Below, in pieces: positions 8,778 through 16,892 of a stretch of DNA of 64,000 bases. The position numbers and the translations under genes are program-made. The stretch spans positions 618,501 through 682,500 of the forward strand of contig CANMSD010000003.1 in assembly GCA_947500645.1 (NCBI GenBank). Reading direction: 5' to 3'. The notes below the pieces were generated by a model. It did not search any database. It was given only the letters and a program-made list of their open reading frames with translations, and was not told where the DNA came from. This stretch comes from an uncultured Erythrobacter sp. (GTDB lineage Bacteria > Pseudomonadota > Alphaproteobacteria > Sphingomonadales > Sphingomonadaceae). Each line of letters begins with the position of its first letter. Positions within the stretch are counted from its first letter, which is position 1.

Positions 8778-9176
8778 TCAGACCTGGAGTGGTGGCCCCG
8801 TCGCATCATAAGCGGGGAAGGGCGGACGCGTTGCCAGCGCGCGAATGGCTTCTGGTTCGGGCAGAGAAGTAGCCGGTTTGGCGATGGCGATCAGCACTGG
8901 ATCGGCTGGCAGGGTCGGGCCGCAGGCGGAACAGCATGGCTTCGCAGTGGAATCGTCTCCGTGCCCGTCACCGTGATCGCCATGTGAGTCTTGCGACACG
9001 TCGCTATGCTCTGCGTGCTCCGCATGGCTGGAATGACCCCGCGCAGCAAGCTCTATGCCGGGCACTTTCGCCAGCGCCTCTTCATTGAAGCAGCAAGGCG
9101 CGCCGAACACCGTGCGCAGGCCTATCGAGACCAGCAGCGCGACAATCAGGAATTGGCGGGCGAGCGCGGAGTGCAT
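8778..9176 (-). CDS. Small His/Cys-rich exported or membrane-anchored protein, probable metal-related
   Basis: A 132-residue protein with an N-terminal hydrophobic segment (LARQFLIVALLVSIGLRTVFG), a CC pair directly after it, a long His/Asp/Ser run (about residues 48-75, HSSHAEHAEHSD and SHGDHGDGHGDD), and a CCSACG motif. The composition suggests binding of soft or borderline metals such as copper or zinc. It is probably co-transcribed with the barrel-like gene 32 bp downstream. No catalytic domain is visible and I cannot name a family with certainty. Confidence 0.65.
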   Translation of the reverse strand: MHSALARQFLIVALLVSIGLRTVFGAPCCFNEEALAKVPGIELAARGHSSHAEHAEHSDVSQDSHGDHGDGHGDDSTAKPCCSACGPTLPADPVLIAIAKPATSLPEPEAIRALATRPPFPAYDATGPPLQV

Positions 9177-9228
9177 GTGAGCTCTTCTAGCCTCACGATC
9201 GACGTCTGCAAAGCTGTTCCGCCCAGTA

Positions 9229-10407
9229 TTAGGCGACCGCCTTCATGATCTGCAGCCCGCGTTCGTAAACGGCGCCTACGACGCGGTTGCGTCCGTCATT
9301 TTTAGCGCAATAGACTGCCTGGTCCGCGCATTGCATCGCATCCTGAACGGTGTCTTTCCCCACTCGGATGTGGAAGCCGACGCTGGCGGTGACTTTGGCG
9401 CGGGCAAGGTATCCCTTGAAGGTCAAATCGGCGATCGCTTTGCGCGCGGAAAGGGCCAGCGATGACACCGCGCGAGCATGCTGCTCATCGATCAGGACGA
9501 CGAATTCCTCGCCGCCTATCCGAAACACATACCCGAAATCGGCCAGAAGATCGTTCAGCCGCGTGCCGACGGCGCGCAACACATCGTCCCCGCCATCGTG
9601 GCCAAAGCGGTCATTAATCTGTTTGAAGTGGTCGAGGTCGATCAAAATCACTGCGCCGAACGCCCGCCGACCGGCTTTGTCCAACGCGATCTTGCGATCC
9701 AGCCTGCGGCGATTGCCGAGTCGGGTAAGCGGATCGATCTCGCCTTCCTCGGTTCGCCCGCGCAGCATGTCGTATCCGATCATCATGACCAGCACGATGC
9801 CCAGCGACATGCCCATCAGCGCGCTGGCCGAATGGAAAATGAGGTTGAGGCCGTCGTAAAAGGCGATCACTTCTTCGCGAGTTTCGCCGATCGGGTTGAG
9901 GCCCACTGCGACGGTGCGTCCAACATAAGACAATGCAGCGCCAAGAATGGTGCAGAAGGCGATCAGGTCGACGACAGAGGTCTTCCGGACACGCCACAGT
10001 TTCGGAAGGCTGGCGGCGATGATGGTTGCACATGCTCCTTGCACAAAAACTCCGCGCAGCCAGTTTGGTGGAGCCCAAGGCATGTTCGGCATCACGTAAA
10101 TACAGGCAAAGATTGTGAGGCCGATGGCGAATTTAGGGGCCGCCTTCTGGTGCCTCGAGAGAAAAGCCTGCGTCATGATCAGCAAGGGCAGGAAATGCGT
10201 TGCGACGGCATACCATGCGACCCACAGATTGCCCGTCGGGTCGCGATAGCCATCCACCACGATTGACGTGAAGGCGACGAAAAAGCCCAATGTCGCCCAA
10301 CGCGCGGCGACCAGCTTGCGGTCGACGAACGCAATGATGCCCAGCGCGAGGGTGAACAACCCGTACATCGCTGGGATCAGAATAAAAAAGGCGCTACTTC
10401 CCGTCAT
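9229..10407 (-). CDS. Membrane diguanylate cyclase (GGDEF protein)
   Basis: A 392-residue protein: about seven hydrophobic helices in residues 1-205, then a GGDEF domain with DPLTRLGNRRRLD, LIDLDHFKQINDRFGHDGGDDVL and the active-site FRIGGEEFVVLID. It should make cyclic di-GMP from two GTP in response to a signal sensed by the membrane part. No EAL domain is present. The domain assignment is firm; the stimulus is unknown. The start lacks a strong ribosome site. Confidence 0.9.
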   Translation of the reverse strand: MTGSSAFFILIPAMYGLFTLALGIIAFVDRKLVAARWATLGFFVAFTSIVVDGYRDPTGNLWVAWYAVATHFLPLLIMTQAFLSRHQKAAPKFAIGLTIFACIYVMPNMPWAPPNWLRGVFVQGACATIIAASLPKLWRVRKTSVVDLIAFCTILGAALSYVGRTVAVGLNPIGETREEVIAFYDGLNLIFHSASALMGMSLGIVLVMMIGYDMLRGRTEEGEIDPLTRLGNRRRLDRKIALDKAGRRAFGAVILIDLDHFKQINDRFGHDGGDDVLRAVGTRLNDLLADFGYVFRIGGEEFVVLIDEQHARAVSSLALSARKAIADLTFKGYLARAKVTASVGFHIRVGKDTVQDAMQCADQAVYCAKNDGRNRVVGAVYERGLQIMKAVA

Positions 10408-10710
10408 AGGAAAAACGCTTAACCTAGTTTGGTTGCCAAGCTCCTAAATTTGGCCGACTCCCGCATGTTTTTCGCCGCTGGAGCGGGGCGCTGTCCTACA
10501 TTACGTCGGACGGCTAAGGGCAGACCGATGAAACTCCGCAAATCTCGTGATTTCAGTTGGATAAGTGTCAACTTCGTTTGTTGGTTGCATGCAGCTGTAT
10601 TTAAAAAGGAAATTGGTGCTTTTAGCTGGGTGACACACTGTCAACTTTGTCAACTTCGTGAGGCCTTCGCGCTTGCACAATCACGCCCATTGGGCAAAAG
10701 CGCCTGACCT
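10408..10710. other. 303-bp gene-free region between the GGDEF gene and lysK
   Basis: No credible coding frame is present. The notable content is three copies of TGTCAACTT, beginning near 10566, 10639 and 10648, two of them extended to TGTCAACTTCGT. It must contain the divergent promoters of the GGDEF gene and lysK, but I cannot assign -35/-10 boxes with confidence. The ATG of lysK has no obvious Shine-Dalgarno. Confidence 0.4.
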
Positions 10711-12348
10711 ATGACTGATACCGCTCAAATCGACGAATTGATCGAAGCCGCACGAAACTCCAAGGCTTGGCCGTTTCAAGAGGCTCAGCGGCTGCTCAAA
10801 CGCTATCCTGATGGCACGAAGCCGGATGGCTCGCCGATCCTGTTCGAGACCGGGTACGGTCCGTCGGGTCTGCCGCATATCGGCACCTTTCAAGAGGTGC
10901 TGCGCACCACCTTCGTGCGGCGCGCGTTCGAAGCGCTGATCGGCGCGCGTCCCGAGGATGGCAAGACGCGCCTCGTCGCGTTCTCCGATGACATGGATGG
11001 CCTGCGCAAGGTGCCGGACAACCTGCCCAATCAGGACATGTTGACCGAGCATCTGCACAAGCCGCTTTCCCGCATTCCCGATCCCTTTGAAAGCGGACAT
11101 GAGAGCTTCGCGGCGCACAACAATGCGATGCTACGCGAGTTTCTCGACCGGTTCGGCTTCGACTATGAATTCGTTGCCTCAAACGACATGTACAATTCCG
11201 GTCGGTTCGATGACGCGCTTAAGAATGTTCTGCGCAACAACCAGGCGATCCTCGACATCATGTTGCCGACCCTGCGGGCGGAACGTGCCGCAACCTATTC
11301 GCCGATCATGCCGATCAGCCCGATCACCGGTCGCGTACTGCAAGTGCCGGTCGAAGTGGTCGATGCCGATAACGGTATCATCCGCTTCAATGACGAGGAC
11401 GGCAGCGAAGTCGAACAATCAGCGCTGGGCGGTATGTCTAAGCTGCAATGGAAGGTCGACTTTGCGATGCGCTGGGTTGCGCTCGGCGTAGACTATGAAA
11501 TGTACGGCAAGGACCTGACCGACACCGGCGTGCAATCGGGCAAGATTGCCAAGGTGCTGGGCGGCCGCAAACCGGAAGGGCTGATCTACGAGCTGTTCCT
11601 CGACGCCAATGGCGAGAAGATCTCTAAGTCGAAGGGCAATGGCCTGACGATCGAGGAGTGGCTGACATATGGCAGTGAAGAGAGCCTTGGCTTCTACATC
11701 TTCCCCAACCCCAAGAGCGCCAAGCAGCTGCATGTCGGCGTAATACCGCGTGCGGTCGATGATTATTGGCAGTTTCGCGAACGTCTGGCCGAGCAACCGC
11801 TGGACAAGCAGCTCGGCAATCCGGCGTGGCATTTGCTGCGCGCGAACGGCCAGGGCGACGGCGTCGTGACGCCAGGCGCTGGGGAAAGATTGCCCGTAAC
11901 CTATGGTCTGCTGTTGAATCTCGCGAGTGTGCTGGGCTCGGAAGCTACATCGGAGGCGTTGAGCGATTACCTCAAGTCCTATCTCGGCGAAGTCGAGATG
12001 CGGCCAGAGCTGCAGCGACTAATCGAATGCGCGATTGCCTATACGCGCGATTTCGTGGCGCCGACGCTCAACAAGCGTGCGCCGACTGCGACAGAGGCCG
12101 GAGCCTTGCGTGCGTTGGATGACGCGCTTTCCGGTGCTAGTGAGGATGCCGCTGCCGAAGACTTGCAGACAATGGTCTATGAGATCGGCAAGGACGAGGC
12201 ACATGGCTTTGAGAACCTGCGTGACTGGTTCCGCGCGCTCTACGAGACGCTGTTGGGGAGCGAGCAGGGGCCCCGCATGGGCAGCTTTATCGCGCTTTAC
12301 GGAGTCGAGAATTCGCGCAAACTGATCGCGGATGCGCTTCAACGTTGA
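10711..12348 (+). CDS. lysK: Lysyl-tRNA synthetase, class I (archaeal type)
   Basis: A 545-residue aminoacyl-tRNA synthetase that charges tRNA-Lys. The class I Rossmann signatures are intact: GPSGLPHIGTF (HIGH motif, near residue 55) and KISKSKGNG (KMSKS motif, near residue 305). Alphaproteobacteria commonly use this archaeal-type enzyme instead of class II LysS, so its presence supports the taxonomic guess. The C-terminal third is the helical anticodon-binding part. The gene stands alone and ends at a strong GC-rich hairpin. Confidence 0.95.
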   Translation: MTDTAQIDELIEAARNSKAWPFQEAQRLLKRYPDGTKPDGSPILFETGYGPSGLPHIGTFQEVLRTTFVRRAFEALIGARPEDGKTRLVAFSDDMDGLRKVPDNLPNQDMLTEHLHKPLSRIPDPFESGHESFAAHNNAMLREFLDRFGFDYEFVASNDMYNSGRFDDALKNVLRNNQAILDIMLPTLRAERAATYSPIMPISPITGRVLQVPVEVVDADNGIIRFNDEDGSEVEQSALGGMSKLQWKVDFAMRWVALGVDYEMYGKDLTDTGVQSGKIAKVLGGRKPEGLIYELFLDANGEKISKSKGNGLTIEEWLTYGSEESLGFYIFPNPKSAKQLHVGVIPRAVDDYWQFRERLAEQPLDKQLGNPAWHLLRANGQGDGVVTPGAGERLPVTYGLLLNLASVLGSEATSEALSDYLKSYLGEVEMRPELQRLIECAIAYTRDFVAPTLNKRAPTATEAGALRALDDALSGASEDAAAEDLQTMVYEIGKDEAHGFENLRDWFRALYETLLGSEQGPRMGSFIALYGVENSRKLIADALQR

Positions 12349-12357
12349 CGCCGTAGC

Positions 12358-12423
12358 CGCCCGCGCCCTCCACCCTACCACCCGGATTGTGTCCCGGTAG
12401 GCTCCGGGTGGAGGGCGCGGGCG
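12358..12423. terminator. Perfect 18-bp GC-rich hairpin between convergent genes
   Basis: The arms 12358-12375 (CGCCCGCGCCCTCCACCC) and 12406-12423 are exact reverse complements around a 30-base loop. Inside the loop TACC (12376-12379) can pair with GGTA (12396-12399). It lies 10 bp after the lysK stop and 28 bp from the stop of the convergent oxygenase gene. A bidirectional transcription stop is likely, although no clear T-tract follows on either strand. Confidence 0.65.
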
Positions 12424-12450
12424 TCTAGGTCTCATAAAAGGAAAGCTTTC

Positions 12451-13119
12451 CTACTTCCACGCGCGCGTGCGATACCACCGTGTAATGACGTATTTGGAGC
12501 CTTTGATCACCGGCGTTCCGGCATGCAAAGTATCATCGTTCGGAGTGCCATCGGGCAAGGCGTTGTTCCAAACCAGCAGCACGCCCGGTTTGGGTTCGAT
12601 CTTAATCCCGACGTTGGTGAAATGGGTCTCGCCGCCTTCCTCGACTACGTTGAGAAAGGCCATGGCCGTCCAGCTACGTTGCCCGCCGCGTTTGCGCTCG
12701 TCTTTCCAGTAAGGTTGATCGACGTAGAACCAGTCATTGTGCGGCTTGAATTGCTGGCCCTCGTAGTAGCGCTGCCCCTGGATTGCTTCTCCGGTGATCG
12801 AGTTCACGCCTAACAAATGGTCTATCCGCCGCGCGACGCTGCGCACGAAATTGTCATGGGGGTTCAAGTCGCCGGAATAGGAGGTTCGAAACCCCTCGTT
12901 CTCTTTTGCAATGTGGAGCGAAGAGGGTTTGGCGACCTGATCGATCATAAGGCACAGCCGCTCGCATTCGGCCATGGTCAGGAAGTCGCCGACCGCGAAA
13001 ATTTCGGCCTTGTCGGTCTCGACTTTGTAGGCACCCGGATCTTCGATCAGGCGCTTTCGCACGCTGGCACCGACGCGTTTCAGTGCGTCTTGATCAGGAA
13101 CGGTCGCGGTCTTGGCCAT
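12451..13119 (-). CDS. Prolyl-4-hydroxylase-like 2OG-Fe(II) oxygenase
   Basis: A 222-residue cytoplasmic protein with the P4H double-stranded beta-helix core. The iron ligands are in FKPHNDWF (His-x-Asp) and in the distal DTLHAGTPV (His), with a basic residue for 2-oxoglutarate in KGSKYVITRWYR. GGETHFTNVGIKIEPKPGVLLVWNN is also characteristic. It probably hydroxylates a prolyl or other side chain of an unknown protein. It is convergent with lysK and stands alone. Confidence 0.87.
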   Translation of the reverse strand: MAKTATVPDQDALKRVGASVRKRLIEDPGAYKVETDKAEIFAVGDFLTMAECERLCLMIDQVAKPSSLHIAKENEGFRTSYSGDLNPHDNFVRSVARRIDHLLGVNSITGEAIQGQRYYEGQQFKPHNDWFYVDQPYWKDERKRGGQRSWTAMAFLNVVEEGGETHFTNVGIKIEPKPGVLLVWNNALPDGTPNDDTLHAGTPVIKGSKYVITRWYRTRAWK

Positions 13120-13180
13120 TGCTGTGGTGCTTTATGCTTTGGTTCGGGATGATGCTTTTCTGCCAGCCCTTCGACCACAA

Positions 13181-13218
13181 GAAAACCCCCGCTAGCCATA
13201 AAGCGAGCGGGGGCTTTG
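13181..13218 (-). terminator. Rho-independent terminator of the Arg-rich RcnB-like gene
   Basis: The stem CCCCCGCT (13186-13193) pairs with AGCGGGGG (13206-13213) around a 12-base loop. Read on the - strand it ends in TTTTC, 25 bp past the stop at 13243. A weaker CTTTG follows on the + strand. Confidence 0.82.
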
Positions 13219-13242
13219 TTGAGATGATAATGCCTTGCGGAC

Positions 13243-14397
13243 TTACCAGAAGAAGTCGTGGATCACATCGACCACTTCGCCGCTGTATGTATCCACCAGC
13301 AACACGTCGTCATAGTAACGCACCCAACGATACGGGCCGTAGACCTCTGGCAGGCGATAGCGCCAAGGATCGTTGATGTAATAGCGCGAGGAGAAGAACA
13401 GGCTGTCGAGATGGAAGCCTATGCTGATCCGGCTATAACGGTGGTGGCGATAGGGCGAGTAGTACCGGCCCAGCCGGAAGATGCTGCGATGCGCGCGGCG
13501 ATGGCTGTACCAATTGTACCGGTTGTGCTTCCGCCATGCGCGGTTCCAGCGCTTGTGATCGCGATATCCGGCACGGTAGCCGTTACGATATCCACGGCGT
13601 TCTGCGCGGTATCCTCGGCGACCATCCCGGTACCCGCGATTTCCGTCACGATATCCGCGCCGACCATCCCGATAACCGTCGCGCCGTCCGTCACGATATC
13701 TATCGCGGCGTTCTGCACGGCGTTCAGCCCTGCGGCCATCGCGCCGACCGTCCCGATAGGCGTCACGACGATCGGCCCGGCGTTCCGTGCGCCTTTCCAC
13801 GCGACGTTCTGCTCTGCGGCCATCGCGTCGACCATCACGGTAAGCGCGGTTGCGAGTGCGATCAGAATAGGTCTGGTTGCGGCGATTCTCTACCGCGCGG
13901 CGTTCGCGCCGCTCGCCTCGGCCAAACTCTGCGGTCCGGCGCTGCTGGCGAGCCTGCTGTCGATCACCGCGACGCTCCGCACGCCGATCAACACTGCGAT
14001 TGGCCCGGCGCTCGGCACGTCTTTCGGCGCGAGCTCTTGCTGGGGCTTCACGAGCCTGACGTTGGGTCTGGCGGAATTCGCGGTTATCAGTGCGAACAGC
14101 ACGACGCGCCTCCTGGCGCTGACCACGACGGTCTCGACGTGCTTCCTGACGATCCCCACGCCGTTCACCACGTGCTTGCTGGCGGTTGCCGCGTCGCTCA
14201 CCGCGCGCCTGCTGACGATTTCCTTGCCGTTCACTTCGCTGTTGCGCGCGAGCCTGCATTCGCTCGACGCGATTCTCGAAACCGCGGTTTTGCGCCTCGG
14301 CTTCTGCGGGTAGGGCGGTCACTGCCATCGCGGCGGCGAGGGCGGAAAGCGCACTACCCCGAAAGGCCTTGGCCTTAAGCAGTTGGGTAACGATCAT
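13243..14397 (-). CDS. Exported, extremely Arg-rich protein with C-terminal RcnB-like domain
   Basis: 384 residues: a signal peptide (…ALPAEAEAQ), then about 250 residues of degenerate Arg/Gly/Glu/Asp/Gln repeats (GERRGNRQQAR, DGRRDGRRAERR, YRDGRRGYRDG), then a C-terminal module ending YGPYRWVRYYDDVLLVDTYSGEVVDVIHDFFW. That ending resembles the RcnB periplasmic nickel/cobalt homeostasis family. RcnB itself is only about 110 residues, so the repeat region is a large extra, possibly interacting with envelope polyanions or nucleic acid. An AGGAGG lies upstream and a terminator downstream. The function in metal handling is inferred only from the C-terminus. Confidence 0.72.
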   Translation of the reverse strand: MIVTQLLKAKAFRGSALSALAAAMAVTALPAEAEAQNRGFENRVERMQARAQQRSERQGNRQQARGERRGNRQQARGERRGDRQEARRDRRGQRQEARRAVRTDNREFRQTQRQAREAPARARAERRAERRANRSVDRRAERRGDRQQARQQRRTAEFGRGERRERRAVENRRNQTYSDRTRNRAYRDGRRDGRRAERRVERRTERRADRRDAYRDGRRDGRRAERRAERRDRYRDGRRDGYRDGRRGYRDGNRGYRDGRRGYRAERRGYRNGYRAGYRDHKRWNRAWRKHNRYNWYSHRRAHRSIFRLGRYYSPYRHHRYSRISIGFHLDSLFFSSRYYINDPWRYRLPEVYGPYRWVRYYDDVLLVDTYSGEVVDVIHDFFW

Positions 14398-14574
14398 AGA
14401 TGCCTCCTTGGTCGCCGTTCCACCACCTACGGCTCGATTGATATGTGTCTTACTAGCGACGAGTCGATTTCCCCAAACTTAACCGCTTGTTTAGGGTTAC
14501 GTTCATGTTGATCGACTTCAAAATGAACAATCCTGGGGATTGACCTTGCGCGCCGATGCTCCGAATGCCGCGTC

Positions 14575-15156
14575 ATGTTCGAAACGCTCGATCAAGTTCG
14601 CGAGGATGTGAAGCGACGGCTGGTTCGCGCCGCCGAGGATCGCAAGCAAGCCATGCACACACCCTGCGTGATCACCAGCGACGTGGATGCGCGCACGATG
14701 GTGCTGCGTGAGTTCGACATCGAGGCGTGGACGCTGCGTTTTCACACCGACATCCGCTCGCCCAAGGTGGCCGCAATCGCCGCCGATCCGCGCATGGCCG
14801 TGCTGCTTTATGACAAGGGAGCCAAGACTCAGATCAGGGCGCGAGGAACCGGCAAAGTGATGAGCGAAGGTGCGGTTGTCGACCGTGCGTGGGAGAACAG
14901 CATCAACTTTGCCAAGCGTTGCTATCTGGGTGAGGGGCCGGGCGCGGTCTCGACCGAGCCGACCAGCGGCCTCCCGGCAGAGTTTGAAGGCGTCGAGCCG
15001 GACGATGAGCAAGTGCTGCCCGCACGCCCCAATTTCGCCGTGCTGCTGATCGAGATTGCAGAGATTGACTGGCTCTATCTCGCGCACACCGGCCATGTCC
15101 GCGCGCAGTTCGCAAGGGCGATGGGCGACTGGCCGGGGCGATGGGTTACGCCTTGA
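14575..15156 (+). CDS. Pyridoxamine-5'-phosphate-oxidase-like FMN-binding protein
   Basis: A 193-residue split-barrel protein. TMVLREFDIEAWTLRFHTDIRSPKVAAIAADPRMAVLLYDKGAKTQIRARGTGKV matches the FMN-binding core of the PNPOx family, and the C-terminus (FAVLLIEIAEIDWLYLAHTGHVRAQF) ends in the usual aromatic/Arg region. It could be a flavin reductase or a vitamin B6 oxidase relative. It is about 25 residues shorter than PdxH and lacks a recognisable PdxH C-terminus, so I do not call it PdxH. Confidence 0.82.
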   Translation: MFETLDQVREDVKRRLVRAAEDRKQAMHTPCVITSDVDARTMVLREFDIEAWTLRFHTDIRSPKVAAIAADPRMAVLLYDKGAKTQIRARGTGKVMSEGAVVDRAWENSINFAKRCYLGEGPGAVSTEPTSGLPAEFEGVEPDDEQVLPARPNFAVLLIEIAEIDWLYLAHTGHVRAQFARAMGDWPGRWVTP

Positions 15157-15436
15157 GAGACGCGGGATCTGGAACACTTTCACTCTTTTGAAAAGTGTGA
15201 CTTTCCGTGCAAAAGTTTAGTATTTCAGTGGTTTGCATGATTTCTGACCGCGCAATGTGTGACCTTCCAGATTTGGCCAGATGTTGGACAAATACTGGAA
15301 AGCCCGCGCGGCTCCGAATGGAAAACCGGTGGTGGATCGACGATTGGAAAGAGCGATCCGCAACCTAGTGAGACCGGCGCGAGTAGGAAAACCCACTCGG
15401 CCAGTCGCTCACTAAACCCGTCAATCACCGTTCAAA

Positions 15437-15991
15437 TCACGCTTCAGGCGCGGACCATTCCACCAGCTTCAGCCCGGTCAGTTTCCCGCGCGCCTCATTG
15501 GCATCGCGGGTTTCGATGAACTCGACTGAGCCCTGCAGCGCTCCCATATTGAGTTTCGCATCGAGCAGCACGCATTCGCCCGCCGCGACGGATACAGTTT
15601 GCGAATGCGCGGTGCCCTTTGTCTGGCTTGCCATTTGGGCCTCGACCGTGTGCTCGCCCGGCTCGACCTCGGCCTTGACGAAGCGGCCCGTGCGAAACTG
15701 CGTGGTCATGTCGCCATCGATGGTGACGTTCATGCCTTGCTGTCCTGCGACGAAGCCTTTTCGCATGATGTAGATCGCGCCTTTGCCATCGGAGACAGTG
15801 AACTGGCGCGCCTGCGCGGCGGTTGCCTCGTCCGCTTCCGCACCGCCCTTGTTCTTCAGCAATACGAACGCCACGAAACCGATCACCGGGATCAGCATCA
15901 ACAGACCGAAGGTCGGGAACATGAAGCCAATAACGAGGCCGATAACAATTGCGCCGGCGATAAGCGCGAGGTTGCGCGAGTTCATATTCAT
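15437..15991 (-). CDS. Membrane-anchored hypothetical protein with a beta-rich C-terminal domain
   Basis: A 184-residue protein with two adjacent hydrophobic segments (LALIAGAIVIGLVIGFMF and GLLMLIPVIGFVAFVLL), then a soluble domain of about 125 residues (GAIYIMRKGFVAGQQGMNVTIDG, FVKAEVEPGEHTVEAQM, VSVAAGECVLLDAKLNMGALQGSVEFIE). The soluble part resembles the DUF2846 type, where a prosthetic-like beta sandwich follows a membrane anchor. A good AGGAG precedes the start. The function is unknown. The 280 bp before the preceding + strand gene hold no recognisable gene. Confidence 0.6.
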   Translation of the reverse strand: MNMNSRNLALIAGAIVIGLVIGFMFPTFGLLMLIPVIGFVAFVLLKNKGGAEADEATAAQARQFTVSDGKGAIYIMRKGFVAGQQGMNVTIDGDMTTQFRTGRFVKAEVEPGEHTVEAQMASQTKGTAHSQTVSVAAGECVLLDAKLNMGALQGSVEFIETRDANEARGKLTGLKLVEWSAPEA

Positions 15992-16084
15992 GCGGGGAAG
16001 CTCCTGAATCAGATAGGGGATTTCCCCTTAGCGCGAGTGTCGATGGGATGCGAGTGGGATTGTTGGAGGCGAGCATTCGGGAAT

Positions 16085-16393
16085 CTAAAGCGTTTCGAAA
16101 CCAAGTTCTTCAGCGAGATCGCGCCAACCGGGATTGGCCTCTTCGATCAGTCGCATCTTCCATTCGCGGTTCCATTTCTTAAGGCGCTTCTCCCGCGTAA
16201 TCGCGGCTTTCATGGTCGCATGCTGTTCGAACCAAACGAGCACCTTTGTGTGGTGCTGTTTTGAGAAGCCCTCGAAGGTTCCGCCGCGGTGTTGGTGAAT
16301 GCGGGCGAGCAAGTCCGATGTGACGCCAATGTAGAGCGTTCCGTTTCGCTTGGACGCGAGAATGTAGACACAAGGCTGTAAGTTGCGTGGCAT
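16085..16393 (-). CDS. Small GIY-YIG endonuclease-fold protein
   Basis: A 102-residue protein built of a single GIY-YIG domain: CVYILASKRNGTLYIGVTSDL supplies the two motif strands (the variants YI..L-YIG), ARIHQHR the catalytic Arg region, and a Glu lies in AITREKRLKKWNR. Such stand-alone proteins are common in bacteria and mostly uncharacterised. I choose the ATG at 16393; the frame opens two codons earlier with TTG. An inverted repeat with 30-bp arms lies just upstream at 16421-16504, a pairing seen in many genomes. Confidence 0.85.
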   Translation of the reverse strand: MPRNLQPCVYILASKRNGTLYIGVTSDLLARIHQHRGGTFEGFSKQHHTKVLVWFEQHATMKAAITREKRLKKWNREWKMRLIEEANPGWRDLAEELGFETL

Positions 16394-16420
16394 GACCAAA
16401 CCATACGGCTACTTAACTAT

Positions 16421-16504
16421 CTCGTCACTCCCGCGCAGGCGGGAGTCCAGAAAGCGAGGAAGCGCCAGGTTAAACTGGATTCCCGCCTGCGCGGGAATGA
16501 CGAG
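16421..16504. repeat. Inverted repeat, 30-bp arms, of the dispersed 'tCCCGCGCAGGCGGGa' type
   Basis: The left arm 16421-16450 and the right arm 16475-16504 are inverted copies that match at 28 of 30 positions and flank 24 bp. Each arm is itself a palindrome centred on CCCGCGCAGGCGGG. Sequences of this form are scattered in many proteobacterial intergenic regions as REP-like elements. Only this one copy pair is in the window, so dispersal in this genome cannot be shown here. Confidence 0.75.
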
Positions 16505-16549
16505 GGTGGAAACGGGCCTCCGAATCAAGATCGGGTGGCGAAGGAGCTT

Positions 16550-16882
16550 TCAATCGCGCTTGGGCGGTTTGCCGTCAGATGCTGGAAGTGTCTTAGCTTC
16601 TATTTCAACAACTGGCTGAGGCTCAGAGCGCTCAGTAATTGCCGCATGTGCTTGCACTATTGCGGCTAGCGCTACGATCGTCGCCGCGACTGCAGACCAT
16701 CGCGCCGCTTTGTTTGCCGCTTTTTGCGATGCGTCACTCGCAGCTCGCTGTTCTGCCAAGAAGGCCTGTTGCTCTTCCTGCTGCTTCGCGAGGAAGCGTT
16801 TGAAATGCACCAAGTTGCCGCCCAATTGGTCCCCATGCGATCCAATGGACTCCGTCAAGCGGCTAACTTGCTCATCGTTCAT
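16550..16882 (-). CDS. Small hypothetical protein with coiled coil and one membrane segment
   Basis: A 110-residue protein. An N-terminal amphipathic part rich in Gln/Glu/Ala/Lys (FKRFLAKQQEEQQAFLAEQRAASDASQKAANKAA) should form a coiled coil, followed by one hydrophobic segment (WSAVAATIVALAAIVQAHAAI) and an acidic, proline-containing tail. It begins 10 bp after ettA ends on the same strand. No family is recognised. Its small size and separation from any complex make the function unknowable from sequence. Confidence 0.55.
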   Translation of the reverse strand: MNDEQVSRLTESIGSHGDQLGGNLVHFKRFLAKQQEEQQAFLAEQRAASDASQKAANKAARWSAVAATIVALAAIVQAHAAITERSEPQPVVEIEAKTLPASDGKPPKRD

Positions 16883-16892
16883 TGGCTCAGGC

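Noticed and set aside
13258..14313. Long + strand Ala/Val/Thr-rich frame over the Arg-rich gene
   Set aside because: Antisense shadow of the repetitive Arg codons; no start context, no recognisable domain.
15174..15198. Possible hairpin ACACTTT...AAAGTGT downstream of the PNPOx-like gene
   Set aside because: Seven weak A/T-rich pairs and no clear T-tract; too weak to call a terminator.
15225..15428. Small - strand frame in the gap between 15156 and 15437
   Set aside because: No ribosome site, no homology, compositionally like the surrounding non-coding DNA.
16421..16504. CRISPR-like repeats
   Set aside because: Only two inverted (not direct) arms with a 24-bp centre; no array.
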